Shown piece after piece: positions 27,108-27,770 of a stretch of 27,770 nt of DNA. Source of the DNA: an uncultured Azohydromonas sp. (lineage in GTDB: Bacteria > Pseudomonadota > Gammaproteobacteria > Burkholderiales > Burkholderiaceae_C); contig NZ_CALAOH010000087.1 in the NCBI RefSeq assembly GCF_937926365.1, positions 1-27,770 of the forward strand, read 5' to 3'. The translations under genes and the position numbers were made by a program. Positions within the stretch are counted from its first letter, which is position 1, and each line of letters starts with the position of its first letter. The notes under the pieces are model-generated. The model was not told the DNA's origin, made no database searches, and saw only the letters and a list, made by a program, of their open reading frames with translations.

Positions 27108-27770
27108 TTACCCCGCCACGCCCGCACCCGCCGCATCGAAGCGCCGCTTGAACTGCAGCTCGAACTCCGACCCCGCCTCCGGGTCCAGCAGCACTGGCGC
27201 GGGCTCGTCGCACAGCCGCGGCGTGCCCAGCGCGGCCCACAGGCCGTCCACCACCACCAGCGCCGGGCCGTGGGCGGGCCTGTTCGCCGGGGGCGCCAGC
27301 GGCCAGCCGCCTCGGGGCGGTCCCGGCGCGGCACCCTGCAGCCGGCAATCGGCGCCGGCGCGCTGCAGCAGCGCCAGCGCCCGGCCCGGGCGCGACAGCA
27401 GCAACTGCACGTCCACGCCGCGCCAGGCGGCCTGGTAGAGCGCGCGCAGCAGGACGGGGCCGGGCTTCTCGGCCGGGCCCAGTGCGAGGCGGATGCGCGA
27501 CTGCGCGATCGCCAGCGCCTGCAGCAGCGCCCCGCGCAGCGCCTGCTGGGCGCCCTGGGGATGCGCCGACGGCACGGCCGCCAGGCGCTGCGTCCCGGCC
27601 ACCGGCTGCAGCAGCAGCGGCGGCGGCGCCAGCGCCGGCTGCAGGCGCTGCGTCCAGTCGTGCAGGAAGGCCTGCTGCAGCGCCGGCACCACCGGGCCTT
27701 CCAGCAGCAGGGCCGGGGCGCGCGTGCCGCCGGGCGCGATGACGGCGCGGCGGCCCTCGGCCAGCAGCAG
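27108..27770 (-). CDS. Phospholipase-D-like/cardiolipin synthase-type protein, 5'-truncated by the window
   Basis: The last 220 codons of a minus-strand gene, open to the window edge. The fragment starts within or just after the first catalytic half: LEGPVVPALQQAFLHDW is the typical link after the first HKD motif of ClsB-type enzymes. The second half has LSRPGRALALLQRAGADCRL and then AHGPALVVVDGLWAALGTPRL, the site where the second H-x-K-x4-D motif should be; the Lys is replaced by Pro. The first motif lies outside the window. ClsB-type enzymes make cardiolipin or phosphatidyl-sugar/alcohol lipids. It stops 88 bp before the GT4 gene and may be co-transcribed with it. Confidence 0.75.
   Translation of the reverse strand: MLLAEGRRAVIAPGGTRAPALLLEGPVVPALQQAFLHDWTQRLQPALAPPPLLLQPVAGTQRLAAVPSAHPQGAQQALRGALLQALAIAQSRIRLALGPAEKPGPVLLRALYQAAWRGVDVQLLLSRPGRALALLQRAGADCRLQGAAPGPPRGGWPLAPPANRPAHGPALVVVDGLWAALGTPRLCDEPAPVLLDPEAGSEFELQFKRRFDAAGAGVAG

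Overview
The window is a very GC-rich chromosomal segment of a Gram-negative bacterium, most likely a betaproteobacterium of the order Burkholderiales. That placement is an inference. It rests on the base composition, the split hldA/hldC heptose genes, REP-like hairpins of the CGTCATTCCCGCG type, and the style of the small stress-associated proteins. I saw no rRNA, tRNA, CRISPR array, transposase or phage module.

Region 1 (1-4700) is a set of small envelope and stress-type genes. It starts with the N-terminus of a response regulator on the minus strand. A divergent isochorismatase-fold hydrolase and a GlsB/YeaQ-type membrane protein follow. Next is a three-gene unit resembling E. coli yqjD-yqjE-yqjK: a Ser/Gly-rich YqjD/ElaB-like protein, a YqjE-type holin-fold membrane protein, and a protein joining a YqjK-like helical N-terminus to a bacterial lipocalin. 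A strong intrinsic terminator closes this unit. A divergent pair of apparently disordered proteins follows, one Gln-rich and one Asp/Glu-rich.

Region 2 (4700-8050) is a large hybrid sensor kinase on the minus strand (two membrane segments around a periplasmic sensor, two PAS domains, HisKA, HATPase and a receiver) and a 360-bp divergent intergenic region.

Region 3 (8052-19021) is the core of the window. Seven tightly packed plus-strand genes encode a GT4 glycosyltransferase, a GmhB-like HAD phosphatase, a GT9 heptosyltransferase-like enzyme, a NodU/CmcH-family carbamoyltransferase, a GT2, a second GT9 and a GT4-like enzyme. A convergent minus-strand operon encodes hldC, gmhB, hldA and gmhA. 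These are the enzymes from sedoheptulose-7-phosphate to ADP-D-glycero-D-manno-heptose; only the epimerase hldD is not visible. Together they look like a dedicated system that makes activated heptose, polymerises it with other sugars and carbamoylates the product. No flippase, ABC exporter, polymerase or ligase is present, so the final acceptor is unknown.

Region 4 (19069-21779) holds a bacterial DNA topoisomerase IB, a DUF4142 lipoprotein and a PA2169/DUF2383 four-helix protein, all on the minus strand. All three are often found with general-stress genes.

Region 5 (21874-27770) contains a GT4 glycosyltransferase overlapping a DUF2334 polysaccharide-deacetylase-like gene, a bidirectional terminator, a small unknown protein, and a hydroxypyruvate isomerase-like enzyme with a TTG start. 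It ends with a minus-strand unit of a phospholipase-D-like protein (cut by the window edge), a GT4 enzyme of the GDP-mannose-dependent type and a PAP2 phosphatase, possibly for glycolipid synthesis.
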